DNA of 14,483 nt from Lachnospiraceae bacterium (GCA_003488445.1 DNLO01000166.1:1-14483); one strand, 5' to 3'; shown: positions 7,372 to 14,431, counted from the stretch's first letter. Notes: generated by a model not told the origin, from the letters alone. Numbers and translations: made by a program.

Positions 7372-8790
7372 ATGGAAGAACAACAGTCCCATACCACTCA
7401 AAAAAAGCATTATCTGAATGCGGGGACGCTCATTTTCGGGGCGATACTCGTATATCTGATACTCATCATATACTCCGGGATGCATGTCACACAGCTGGCG
7501 GGATATGAAGTCACCGAGGGTTCTCTTGCGGTAGACAGCTCCTACCGCGGCATAGCCCTGCGTACGGAGCAGGTGGTATCTGCCAACAACAACGGATACA
7601 TCAACTATTACGCCGGGGAGAATGAGCATATCAAGCGCGGTGGTCTCGTCTATTCCATAGATGAGAGCGGCGTGCTCTCCGAGATGATAAAAGACTCTGC
7701 GGCTGTCAATACCGTGCTCTCGGATTCGGATCTTGCAGAGCTTAGATCCGATCTGGTGGGCTTTTCGATGTCATACGACGATAAGGACTTCATGGATACT
7801 TACAACATGCAGGATTCTCTTGAATCCACCATACGCAAGCTGGCCAATCAGAGTGCTCTGAACAGCCTGCGTTCCATCTCCTCCAACTCCTATGGCGAGC
7901 TGGTGGATATGGGATACTCCCCGGACAGCGGAGTGGTGATATACAGCTATGACGGCTTCGAGGGGATCACGGCATCAAGTGTGAACGAAGAAAGCTTCGA
8001 CGAGTCTTCTCATCCTAAGAACCAGCTTGTGGACGGAGAGCTGGTGTCGGGAGGCGACCCTGCATACAAGCTTATCACCAACGAGAACTGGCAGGTGATC
8101 TTCCCCATAGATGCCACTACGAAGGAAGCCCTCAGTGCGAATGCAGCGGTAAAGGTCAGATTCCTGAAGAACGACTATGAGTCGAGAGCCAAGGTAGAGG
8201 TGATCACAAACAAGAACAAGGACTACGGTGTACTGTACTTCGATGACTCCATGATCAATTTTGCCTCTGACAGATATGTGGATATAGAGCTTATACTGGA
8301 CGAGGTACGGGGGCTCAAGGTGCCCAACTCAGCCATAGTGGAGAGGGAGTTCTATGTGATACCTGCAAAGTACAGCACGGACAACAGCACTACGGGTAAC
8401 GCCGGATTCCTGCGGCAGGTATATCTCGAGGACGGCTCGGAATCCACTGAATACGTGACGGCGGACATATACAACAGGGTGGACGATATGCTCTATATCG
8501 ATACCGGGGTGTTCAATTCGGGAGATGTGATAGTGCGTCCCGATTCCACCGACAGATATACCGTAAGCAGCAAGGAGACCCTTACGGGAGTCTACAATAT
8601 GAACAAGGGCTATGCCGATTTCACCAAGATCTCTGTCATCAATTCCAACAAAGAGTATTCCATAGTGGAGTCGGAATCCATGTATGACCTGCAGGTCTAT
8701 GACTATATAGTTCTGGACGGTGACGGAGTCAACGACAGTGACTTTGTCCGGGATACCGATCTGAAGAACGGAAAGAAGGAGAACCAATGA
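7372..8790 (+). CDS. Membrane-anchored HlyD-like (adaptor-type) protein
   Basis: A 472-residue protein with a short cytoplasmic N-terminus, one membrane segment at about residues 17-36 and a large extracellular part. Residues about 60-100 resemble a lipoyl-like half-domain of HlyD/membrane fusion proteins (GYINYYAGENEHIKRGG, then VYSIDESG); a helical stretch (about 115-170) and beta-rich regions follow. HlyD adaptors normally pair with a transporter, but none is encoded nearby. In Clostridia a gene like this often precedes yggS and sepF, which hints at an envelope or division-linked role (inference). No Shine-Dalgarno is visible before ATG 7372, and a terminator ends six bases upstream. Later in-frame starts would remove the membrane segment. 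Its stop overlaps yggS as ATGA. Confidence 0.8.
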   Translation: MEEQQSHTTQKKHYLNAGTLIFGAILVYLILIIYSGMHVTQLAGYEVTEGSLAVDSSYRGIALRTEQVVSANNNGYINYYAGENEHIKRGGLVYSIDESGVLSEMIKDSAAVNTVLSDSDLAELRSDLVGFSMSYDDKDFMDTYNMQDSLESTIRKLANQSALNSLRSISSNSYGELVDMGYSPDSGVVIYSYDGFEGITASSVNEESFDESSHPKNQLVDGELVSGGDPAYKLITNENWQVIFPIDATTKEALSANAAVKVRFLKNDYESRAKVEVITNKNKDYGVLYFDDSMINFASDRYVDIELILDEVRGLKVPNSAIVEREFYVIPAKYSTDNSTTGNAGFLRQVYLEDGSESTEYVTADIYNRVDDMLYIDTGVFNSGDVIVRPDSTDRYTVSSKETLTGVYNMNKGYADFTKISVINSNKEYSIVESESMYDLQVYDYIVLDGDGVNDSDFVRDTDLKNGKKENQ

Positions 8791-9470
8791 TAAAGGAAAA
8801 TCTGAAGACTGTAGAGGCTAATATATGTGCCGCATGCGAGAGAGCAGGAAGGGACCGGAGCGAGGTGACCCTCATCGCCGTGAGCAAGACCAAGCCTGTA
8901 GAAGATCTGATGGAAGCATATGACGCAGGGATCAGGGTCTTCGGAGAGAATAAGGTGCAGGAGCTTGTGGGTAAGATGGATCAGATGCCGAAGGATATAC
9001 ACTGGCATATGATAGGGCATCTCCAGAAGAACAAAGTGAAATACATCGTCGGCAGAGTGGATCTGATACACGGAGTGGACAATGAAGAGCTGGCGGAAGA
9101 GATAAATAAGCGGGCTGAAAAGGCCGGTGTGGTGCAGGATATCCTTATTGAGGTGAACATCGCATCGGAGGATACGAAGTTCGGAGTGGCTCCCGATAAG
9201 GTAAAAGACCTTTATGTCAATATACAAAAACTCCCTTATGTAAACGTGCGTGGACTGATGTGCATAGCACCAAATGTTGACCTCCCTGAAAAAAACAGAC
9301 AACATTTTGTAAATTTACATAAAATTTATGTTGACATAATGGGATTATTAGGGCATAATAATCGGGTAGATGTTATGTCAATGGGAATGACCGGGGATTA
9401 TCAGGTTGCCATCGAAGAAGGAGCTACGATGGTGCGCGTAGGCACCGGGATATTCGGATCCAGAAACTAA
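8787..9470 (+). CDS. yggS: YggS/YlmE-family pyridoxal phosphate homeostasis protein
   Basis: A 227-residue single-domain PLP-binding protein of the alanine-racemase-like TIM-barrel fold (COG0325). The PLP lysine is K34 in AVSKTKP; other family motifs are FGENKVQE, WHMIGHLQKNK, and the C-terminal phosphate-binding stretch MSMGMTGDYQVAIEEGATMVRVGTGIFG. The family buffers free PLP and influences amino-acid and keto-acid balance; no catalytic activity is established. ATG 8787 overlaps the previous stop and follows AAGGAG by five bases. Bases about 9215-9370 are markedly more AT-rich than the rest, with three TTA leucine codons, and contain a promoter-like sequence for sepF. The encoded protein still fits the family through this patch. 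Confidence 0.95.
   Translation: MIKENLKTVEANICAACERAGRDRSEVTLIAVSKTKPVEDLMEAYDAGIRVFGENKVQELVGKMDQMPKDIHWHMIGHLQKNKVKYIVGRVDLIHGVDNEELAEEINKRAEKAGVVQDILIEVNIASEDTKFGVAPDKVKDLYVNIQKLPYVNVRGLMCIAPNVDLPEKNRQHFVNLHKIYVDIMGLLGHNNRVDVMSMGMTGDYQVAIEEGATMVRVGTGIFGSRN
9308..9331 (+). promoter_or_regulatory. Paired palindromes directly upstream of the internal sepF promoter
   Basis: TGTAAATTTACA (9308-9319) is a perfect 12-base palindrome. It overlaps a second one, ACATAAA-A-TTTATGT (9317-9331), with 7-base arms and one central base. The second ends on the first base of the TTGACA box. Both lie in coding sequence of yggS. They could be an operator, an AT-rich UP element for RNA polymerase, or chance in an AT-rich stretch; no regulator is identifiable from the window. 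Confidence 0.4.
9331..9359 (+). promoter_or_regulatory. SigA-type promoter inside yggS, reading toward sepF
   Basis: A perfect TTGACA (9331-9336) lies 17 bases before CATAAT (9354-9359), a match of 11 of 12 consensus positions with ideal spacing. The 30 bases upstream are nearly all A/T apart from a few G/C, as expected for an UP element. The predicted transcript would start near 9366 and reach the sepF start with a leader of about 125 bases made of the yggS 3' end. This would uncouple sepF from the HlyD-like/yggS unit. Confidence 0.7.
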
Positions 9471-9491
9471 AACAGGGAGGGTTTGTTAAAA

Positions 9492-9995
9492 ATGGGAGTT
9501 GTTGATAAGTTCCTCAGATCTATGCAGTTCTCTGATGAAGATTACGAAGATGACTTCGAAGAGGAAGAAGATGAGGTAATAGAGCCCAGAAGAAACAGCA
9601 GGTTCAGCCGTGATGCTGAAGAAGATGAAGAGTACAGACCTCGCAGATCAAAGATCATGCAGATGCCTTCATCAAGAAAGAGCGGAAGAGGGGGAGCGTT
9701 TTCCTCGGGAATGGGAGTGTGCGTGGTCAAGCCCACTTCTGTAGAGGATGGACAGGTCATTATAGATACATTGCTCGACAACAGGACAGTCGTTGTGAAC
9801 CTTGAGGGTATCACTACAGATACAGCTCAGAGGATCATGGACATCACCTTCGGTGCCAATGTTGCACTGGACGGACACCTTCAGCAGATCTCAAGGAACA
9901 TTTTTATCGTTACACCCAGAAGTGTGGCGATATCAGGCGATCTGCAGGAAGCGATCGGCGGCGGTCAGGTCGATATGTTTGGTATAGCCAAGTAA
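9492..9995 (+). CDS. sepF: Cell division protein SepF
   Basis: A 167-residue SepF, which binds FtsZ and tethers the Z ring to the membrane. The N-terminal amphipathic helix MGVVDKFLRSMQF fits the membrane anchor, followed by an acidic then Arg-rich linker (about residues 14-65) and the conserved C-terminal SepF fold from about residue 77 (VCVVKPTSVEDGQVIIDTLL, VVVNLEGITTDTAQRIMDI, FIVTPRSV). ATG 9492 is chosen because SepF proteins begin MGxxDKF and AGGGAGGG lies about 10 bases upstream; an in-frame TTG at 9483 sits too close to that site. It lies 21 bases after yggS and is followed by a terminator. Confidence 0.95.
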   Translation: MGVVDKFLRSMQFSDEDYEDDFEEEEDEVIEPRRNSRFSRDAEEDEEYRPRRSKIMQMPSSRKSGRGGAFSSGMGVCVVKPTSVEDGQVIIDTLLDNRTVVVNLEGITTDTAQRIMDITFGANVALDGHLQQISRNIFIVTPRSVAISGDLQEAIGGGQVDMFGIAK

Positions 9996-10020
9996 GGTAT
10001 ATCATAAGGTTTGAAGTGGG

Positions 10021-10050
10021 GAAAGCTGCGGTGATAGCCGCAGCTTTCTT
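10021..10050 (+). terminator. Probable intrinsic terminator after sepF
   Basis: An 11-bp perfect inverted repeat, GAAAGCTGCGG (10021-10031) and CCGCAGCTTTC (10038-10048), encloses a 6-base loop. The GC core is GCTGCGG/CCGCAGC, with an A-run before and TTTCTT after. The U-tract is short and interrupted, so some read-through into aroB is likely; no convincing separate aroB promoter was found. Confidence 0.75.
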
Positions 10051-10078
10051 CAAGTAAAAGTAGTATATTGAGGTTTCA

Positions 10079-11182
10079 TTGCAGAACACAATAAAGGTAA
10101 AACATAAAGACGGCGGGTATGATATATGCTTCGCTGAGAGCTTTGAGTCTCTGCCTGAGATGCTCGTCGCACTGGGATATAAGGGCAGGCGGCTCTGCAT
10201 CGTCACCGACAGTAATGTACAGGGACTTTATCTGGATGAGCTGAGGACGTGTCTTTTTGGTGTGTCCGATGATATCAGTTCCATTGTCTTCAAGGCGGGT
10301 GAAGAGAGCAAAAATCTCGATACCGTAAAGGAAATATACAGGGGGCTGATCCGATACAAGCTGGACCGGAAGGATCTGATACTGGCTCTCGGAGGAGGGG
10401 TCGTGGGTGATATGGCAGGATTTGCTGCAGCCACCTACCTTCGCGGCATAGATTTCGTACAGATACCGACCACTCTGCTTTCCTGCACCGATTCCTCTAT
10501 CGGCGGCAAGACCGGAGTGGACCTCGATGAGTTCAAGAACATGGTAGGGGCTTTCCATATGCCGAGACTGGTATATATGAACCTGTCCACTCTTCAGTCT
10601 CTTTCCGCGAGAGAGTTTGCCTCCGGAATGGGAGAGGTCCTGAAACACGGACTGATAAAGGATGCTGCCTACTACGAGTGGCTCATCAATCATTTCAGCG
10701 AGATCAATGACAGGGATATACCTTCTCTCAGATATATGATACAAAGATCCTGTGAGATCAAGCGGGATGTGGTGGAAAAGGATCCTACCGAGCAGGGTGA
10801 GAGGGCACTGCTGAACTTCGGACATACAATAGGACATGCGATCGAGAAATACATGGATTTTACGCTGAAGCACGGAGAATGCGTGGCTCTGGGGATGATA
10901 GCTGCCTGCTACATTTCATACAGGAGAGAGCAGCTGACGACCGAGGAGTTCTACGAGATAAGGGATATGTTCATGCCCTTCTTTCTGCCGCTCACGCTGC
11001 CGGATGATGCCGACGCTTATAAGATCCTCGAGTATACCAAGTCAGACAAAAAGATGCAGTCGGGAAAGATCAGGTTTATCCTGCTGAAAGACGTGGGATG
11101 TGCCTGTATCGACACTACCGTGACCGACGAGGAGATGCTTCAGGGCATCAGGCAGCTGATCATAAATGATGAAGGTGAATGA
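10079..11182 (+). CDS. aroB: 3-dehydroquinate synthase
   Basis: The 367-residue enzyme of the second shikimate step, converting DAHP to 3-dehydroquinate with NAD+ and a divalent metal. The nucleotide-binding motif GGGVVGD is at residues 105-111, followed by RGIDFVQIPTTLLSCTDSSIGGKTGVD. Metal ligands expected for the family are present: E186 (GMGEVLKHG), H249 (NFGHTIGHA) and H265 (LKHGECVALGM). The start is TTG 10079, set by GAGG at 10070-10073; no ATG is available near the conserved N-terminus. It sits alone from other aro genes, between sepF and lspA, and its stop overlaps lspA. I see no catalytic residue missing. Confidence 0.95.
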   Translation: MQNTIKVKHKDGGYDICFAESFESLPEMLVALGYKGRRLCIVTDSNVQGLYLDELRTCLFGVSDDISSIVFKAGEESKNLDTVKEIYRGLIRYKLDRKDLILALGGGVVGDMAGFAAATYLRGIDFVQIPTTLLSCTDSSIGGKTGVDLDEFKNMVGAFHMPRLVYMNLSTLQSLSAREFASGMGEVLKHGLIKDAAYYEWLINHFSEINDRDIPSLRYMIQRSCEIKRDVVEKDPTEQGERALLNFGHTIGHAIEKYMDFTLKHGECVALGMIAACYISYRREQLTTEEFYEIRDMFMPFFLPLTLPDDADAYKILEYTKSDKKMQSGKIRFILLKDVGCACIDTTVTDEEMLQGIRQLIINDEGE

Positions 11183-11775
11183 TGGGAAAAGCTAAAAGGA
11201 TCATATTTTTTTTAATAGATATGCTTGTGATGGCGGGACTTGTTCTCCTGGACAGGTTTACCAAGGAGCTTGCCGTTGAGCATCTGAAAGACAGACCTCC
11301 CTACAAGCTGATACCCGATGTCTTTGAGTTCCGGTATCTGGAGAACAGAGGAGCAGCCTTCGGAATGCTTCAGGACAGGCGAGAGTTCTTTATCGCTGTA
11401 GGTGCCATATTCCTGCTGGTGATCCTTTATTTTCTGATAAGGCTCCCGGCAACGAAGAAGTATCATGTGCTCAGATTCTGTCTGGTGACAATAGGTGCCG
11501 GAGCTATAGGCAATCTATACGACAGGATAATGCTCGGATATGTGATAGATTTCCTCTATTTCATCTATATCGATTTTCCTATTTTCAATGTGGCTGATAT
11601 ATATGTGACTGTCTCTGCGGCAATGCTGGTGATACTGTTTCTCTTCATATACAAGGATGAGGATCTCGACATGAAAAAGGCCAATAAGGTGAAGGTGCAT
11701 TCTTCCATGGTGGTCCCCAGTGGAAAGGACAAAAAGAAAAACGGTACCGACGACAGGGGGCTTGATGACATCTGA
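11182..11775 (+). CDS. lspA: Lipoprotein signal peptidase (signal peptidase II)
   Basis: An integral membrane aspartic protease that cleaves prolipoprotein signal peptides after lipidation. It has four hydrophobic segments and the family motifs DRFTKELA, NRGAAFGM, GAIGNLYDRI and FNVADIYVTV. The catalytic aspartates are D123 (GYVIDF) and D139 (NVAD). The protein is 197 residues; E. coli LspA is about 164, and the difference is mainly a charged C-terminal tail of roughly 35 residues after the last membrane segment. ATG 11182 overlaps the aroB stop as TGATG with AAGGTG four bases upstream; ATG 11179 is equally in frame but too near that site. The predicted lipoprotein at 5836 would be one substrate. 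Confidence 0.95.
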   Translation: MGKAKRIIFFLIDMLVMAGLVLLDRFTKELAVEHLKDRPPYKLIPDVFEFRYLENRGAAFGMLQDRREFFIAVGAIFLLVILYFLIRLPATKKYHVLRFCLVTIGAGAIGNLYDRIMLGYVIDFLYFIYIDFPIFNVADIYVTVSAAMLVILFLFIYKDEDLDMKKANKVKVHSSMVVPSGKDKKKNGTDDRGLDDI

Positions 11776-12685
11776 GATCCAAAGCCTCAGCTTTACTGTG
11801 GCAGAAGAGCTTGAAGGGCTGAGACTGGACAAGGGGATATCAGAATTCTATGAGGATATATCCAGATCGCGGATCAACGGACTGATCAAAGAGGGCGGAG
11901 TCCTGGTTGACGGCAGGAGTGCCAAGGCTTCCTATAGGCTGGAGGCCGGCGACGAGGTGTCTTTTTCTCTTCCTTCGGCTGAGATACCCGATATAGTGCC
12001 GGAGGATATACCGATCGACATCCTGTACGAGGACGAAGATATCCTCATAGTAAACAAGCCGAAGGGGATGGTGGTGCATCCTGCGGCAGGTCACTATACG
12101 GGGACTCTGGTGAATGCCCTGATGTATCACTGCAGCGATCTGTCGGGGATCAACGGGGTAATGCGACCGGGTATAGTACACCGGATCGACAAGGATACTA
12201 CAGGATCCGTCGTAGTCTGCAAGAATGACAGTGCCCACAGATATGTGGCCGGACTGCTGAAGGAACACAGTATCGACAGAAGATACCGGGCTATAGTGCA
12301 CGGGAGATTCGATACGGAGAGCGGAACAGTCGACCTGCCCATAGCACGGGACAGGCGTGACAGGAAGAAGATGGCAGTTGACCCCTCCGGCAAGAGAGCA
12401 GTGACTCATTACAGAGTCCTTGATTCATTCCGGGAATACTCCTATGTGGAGTGCAGGCTGGAGACCGGAAGGACCCATCAGATCAGGGTTCACATGACAC
12501 ATATCGGACATCCTATACTGGGTGATGAGGTGTATGGCGTAAGAAAATCACGGTTTCATACGGTGGGTCAGACGCTTCATGCCTATTTCATCGGAATGGA
12601 CCGGCCGGGGGACAGAGAGCATATTGAAGTGGTCGCTCCTTTACCCGCCTACTTTGAGGATCTTTTGAAAAAGATCGGGAAATAA
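11765..12685 (+). CDS. rluD: RluA/RluD-family 23S rRNA pseudouridine synthase
   Basis: A 306-residue pseudouridine synthase. An S4 RNA-binding domain spans about residues 14-75 (LRLDKGISEFYEDISRSRI onward), then the catalytic domain with VNKPKGMVVHPAAGH, VHRIDKDTTG with the catalytic aspartate D142, and ETGRTHQIRVHMTHIGHPILGDEVYG. It isomerises uridines in large-subunit rRNA. The exact target (RluD-type helix 69 positions) is likely from the S4-plus-catalytic layout and the lspA neighbour, as in Bacillus ylyB, but is not proved by sequence. ATG 11765 overlaps the lspA end by 11 bases and follows AGGGGG by four bases. An in-frame start at 11720 would lie deep in lspA and lacks conservation. 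Confidence 0.92.
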   Translation: MTSEIQSLSFTVAEELEGLRLDKGISEFYEDISRSRINGLIKEGGVLVDGRSAKASYRLEAGDEVSFSLPSAEIPDIVPEDIPIDILYEDEDILIVNKPKGMVVHPAAGHYTGTLVNALMYHCSDLSGINGVMRPGIVHRIDKDTTGSVVVCKNDSAHRYVAGLLKEHSIDRRYRAIVHGRFDTESGTVDLPIARDRRDRKKMAVDPSGKRAVTHYRVLDSFREYSYVECRLETGRTHQIRVHMTHIGHPILGDEVYGVRKSRFHTVGQTLHAYFIGMDRPGDREHIEVVAPLPAYFEDLLKKIGK

Positions 12686-12693
12686 GATACAAT
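12665..12693 (+). promoter_or_regulatory. SigA-type promoter for the kinase-like/recombinase pair
   Basis: TTGAAA (12665-12670) and TACAAT (12688-12693) are 17 bases apart, matching 10 of 12 consensus positions. The promoter straddles the rluD stop codon. Transcription would begin near 12700 and give a short leader carrying AGGAGGAGGT before ATG 12727. No terminator follows rluD, so this may add to read-through rather than replace it. Confidence 0.75.
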
Positions 12694-12726
12694 TGATCTG
12701 TGTTTTTTCTTCAGGAGGAGGTAGCA

Positions 12727-13353
12727 ATGAATTCAGTCATAACCATTGGAAGACAGTTCGGATCCGGCGGGCGTGAGATAGCCCAGAAAGTCGCTTCCGA
12801 GTTCGGCATCAAGTGCTATGACAAGGAGCTTCTTGCCAGAGCCGCCAAGGATTCCGGGCTTTGCGAAGAGGTGTTCGAGCATCATGATGAAGTTCCCACG
12901 AATTCTTTTCTCTACAATCTTGTGATGGACACATATTCGTTCGGATACAATTCTTCCGCATATGTGGATATGCCGGTGTCACACAAGGTCTTTCTTGCCC
13001 AGTTCGATACCATTAAGAAGCTCGCTGACGAGGAACCCTGCGTGATAGTGGGAAGATGTGCCGACTATGCGCTCCAGGGCAGGGACAATCTTATAAGGAT
13101 CTTCATTTCCGGTGATGAGGATGTGAAGATAAAGCATGTGATGGAGAGATTCGGCATCACGGAGCAGCAGGCGAAGGAGATGTGTACCAAGAAGGACAAG
13201 CAGCGCCGCAGCTACTATGATTATTATTCCTCAAAGAAATGGGGGAATGTGAACACCTATGATCTGGCCGTGAACTCTTCAGTACTCGGAATAGACGGCA
13301 CGGCGGAGTTCATCATCCAGTATGTGAATGACGTGGAGAAGCGCAGAGCGTGA
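12727..13353 (+). CDS. Cytidylate kinase-like family protein
   Basis: A 208-residue P-loop protein of the cytidylate-kinase-like group (Pfam Cytidylate_kin2). The N-terminal nucleotide-binding loop is GRQFGSGG (8-15); an arginine follows where classical Walker A has Lys, as is usual in this group (recalled). Other family stretches are YDKELLARAAKDSG, EPCVIVGRCADY, a helical lid region VMERFGITEQQAKEMCTKKDKQR and YYSSKKWGNVNTYDLAVNSS. The true substrate of this group is not settled, so cmk is not assigned; a housekeeping cmk may lie elsewhere. ATG 12727 is set by an excellent AGGAGGAGGT. The stop overlaps the next gene's GTG as GTGA, implying coupled expression with the recombinase. Confidence 0.88.
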   Translation: MNSVITIGRQFGSGGREIAQKVASEFGIKCYDKELLARAAKDSGLCEEVFEHHDEVPTNSFLYNLVMDTYSFGYNSSAYVDMPVSHKVFLAQFDTIKKLADEEPCVIVGRCADYALQGRDNLIRIFISGDEDVKIKHVMERFGITEQQAKEMCTKKDKQRRSYYDYYSSKKWGNVNTYDLAVNSSVLGIDGTAEFIIQYVNDVEKRRA

Positions 13354-14396
13354 AATACAAGGATCAAAAAGAGAATGAGGCCAGACTCAAGGCCGATGCG
13401 ATATCAAAAGAACTGCCAAGCTTCGTGAGGCAGTTCTTTATGCAGGAGGAGAATCATCTCTCCGGGATGACCCTATACTCCTACGCTTCGCAGCTCCGCA
13501 CCTTTTTCCAGTACCTGAGGGAGAGCAGTCCGTACTTTGCGAAAAAAGAGATGATACAGATCACCACGGATGACATGGATGCGCTTACCGATGCGGATAT
13601 TGCAGAGTTCCTCCACGATCTGCGCATGCCGAAGAAGAGGAGCAGCAACGCCGGGGAGTCTGTATGCTCCGAGACTACCATCATGCATTATATGGTCTCT
13701 CTTAACCGTCTGTTCAATTATCTGGCGGCACACAGGTACATCAAGGCCAATCCCGTGGAGCTGATCAAAAGAGGAAGGGTAAAAAAGAAAGAGATCATCT
13801 ATCTTGAAAAAGATGAGAAAAAGGAGCTGCTCGATACCGTAGCTACCGGGGAGAAGCTCACGAAGAATCAGCAGAAATTCCATGATATCAAGGCTTCGAA
13901 GCGCGACACTGCCATATGTACTGTCTTTCTTGATACAGGCATCCGTGTATCGGAGCTTGTGGGGATGAACCTGAATGACATCAATTTCACGAAGCACGGG
14001 ATCAGAGTTTTCAGAAAGGGCGGAAACTTTGATACCGTATATATGAGCGATCACGCTGAAGCAGTGCTTGCCGACTATATCGAGAACGGCAGACCGTATT
14101 ACAAGCCGGCTGAGAAGGAGGAGGCGGTCTTTCTCAACAGGTCAGGTGAGAGGATCAGTGTGAGGGCCATACAGAAGCTGGTGAAGAAGTATATGCTTTC
14201 AAGTGTGCCGGACAAGGCCGAGAAGATCACGCCGCATAAGCTGCGGACCACGTTCGCTGAGAACATGCTCTTAAAGACAGGGGACGTGGAGAAGGTGCAG
14301 AAGCTTATGGGGCATTCTGCCATATCCAGTACCATGCACTATGTCACGAGCACGGAGGAGGCCATCGAGGCCGTACGCAATCTCTCCCAGGACTGA
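13350..14396 (+). CDS. Tyrosine recombinase/integrase, XerC/D-like
   Basis: A 348-residue site-specific recombinase with an N-terminal core-binding SAM-like domain (about residues 20-130) and a C-terminal catalytic domain. The full catalytic set is present: R199 (GIRVSE), K223 (RKGG), H296 and R299 (HKLR), H322 (MGHS) and nucleophile Y331. It is longer than XerC/XerD (about 300), partly through a segment with TGEKLTKNQQKFHDIKASKRD near residues 165-188 that I associate with a clostridial chromosomal subgroup. There is no phage or integron context, and it is coupled to the cytidylate-kinase-like gene, so a resident role such as chromosome dimer resolution is plausible but unproved. GTG 13350 is chosen from the stop overlap and a GGAG about 12 bases upstream; the ribosome site is weak. 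Confidence 0.9.
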   Translation: MKYKDQKENEARLKADAISKELPSFVRQFFMQEENHLSGMTLYSYASQLRTFFQYLRESSPYFAKKEMIQITTDDMDALTDADIAEFLHDLRMPKKRSSNAGESVCSETTIMHYMVSLNRLFNYLAAHRYIKANPVELIKRGRVKKKEIIYLEKDEKKELLDTVATGEKLTKNQQKFHDIKASKRDTAICTVFLDTGIRVSELVGMNLNDINFTKHGIRVFRKGGNFDTVYMSDHAEAVLADYIENGRPYYKPAEKEEAVFLNRSGERISVRAIQKLVKKYMLSSVPDKAEKITPHKLRTTFAENMLLKTGDVEKVQKLMGHSAISSTMHYVTSTEEAIEAVRNLSQD

Positions 14397-14402
14397 GTCA
14401 GG

Positions 14403-14431
14403 AAGTCAACGGGGACGGTTCTCATTGACTT
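14403..14431 (+). repeat. REP-like GGGGACGG hairpin element
   Basis: AAGTCAA (14403-14409) and TTGACTT (14425-14431) form a 7-base inverted repeat around a 15-base loop containing GGGGACGG (14411-14418) and TTCTC. From memory, hairpins of this GGGGACGGTTCT type recur in many bacterial genomes and are linked to REP-associated (Y1/TnpA-REP) transposases. No transposase is in the window and there is only one copy here, so the class is an inference. It begins seven bases after the recombinase stop. Confidence 0.45.

Noticed and set aside
10061..10070. TATATT before aroB as a promoter -10 box
   Set aside because: No acceptable -35 box lies 16-18 bases upstream, where the terminator stem sits, and the start site would fall almost on the TTG start codon.
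10076..10873. Long open frame on the minus strand opposite aroB (265 codons)
   Set aside because: It lies fully within aroB, whose motifs are complete, and its product resembles no family I know.
11720..11764. Upstream extension of the pseudouridine synthase to ATG 11720
   Set aside because: It lies inside lspA, adds residues not expected before the S4 domain, and ATG 11765 has AGGGGG at good spacing.
13350..14396. Recombinase as evidence of a prophage or integrative element
   Set aside because: No phage, conjugation or cargo genes, no direct-repeat attachment sites and no tRNA are present; flanking genes are housekeeping.
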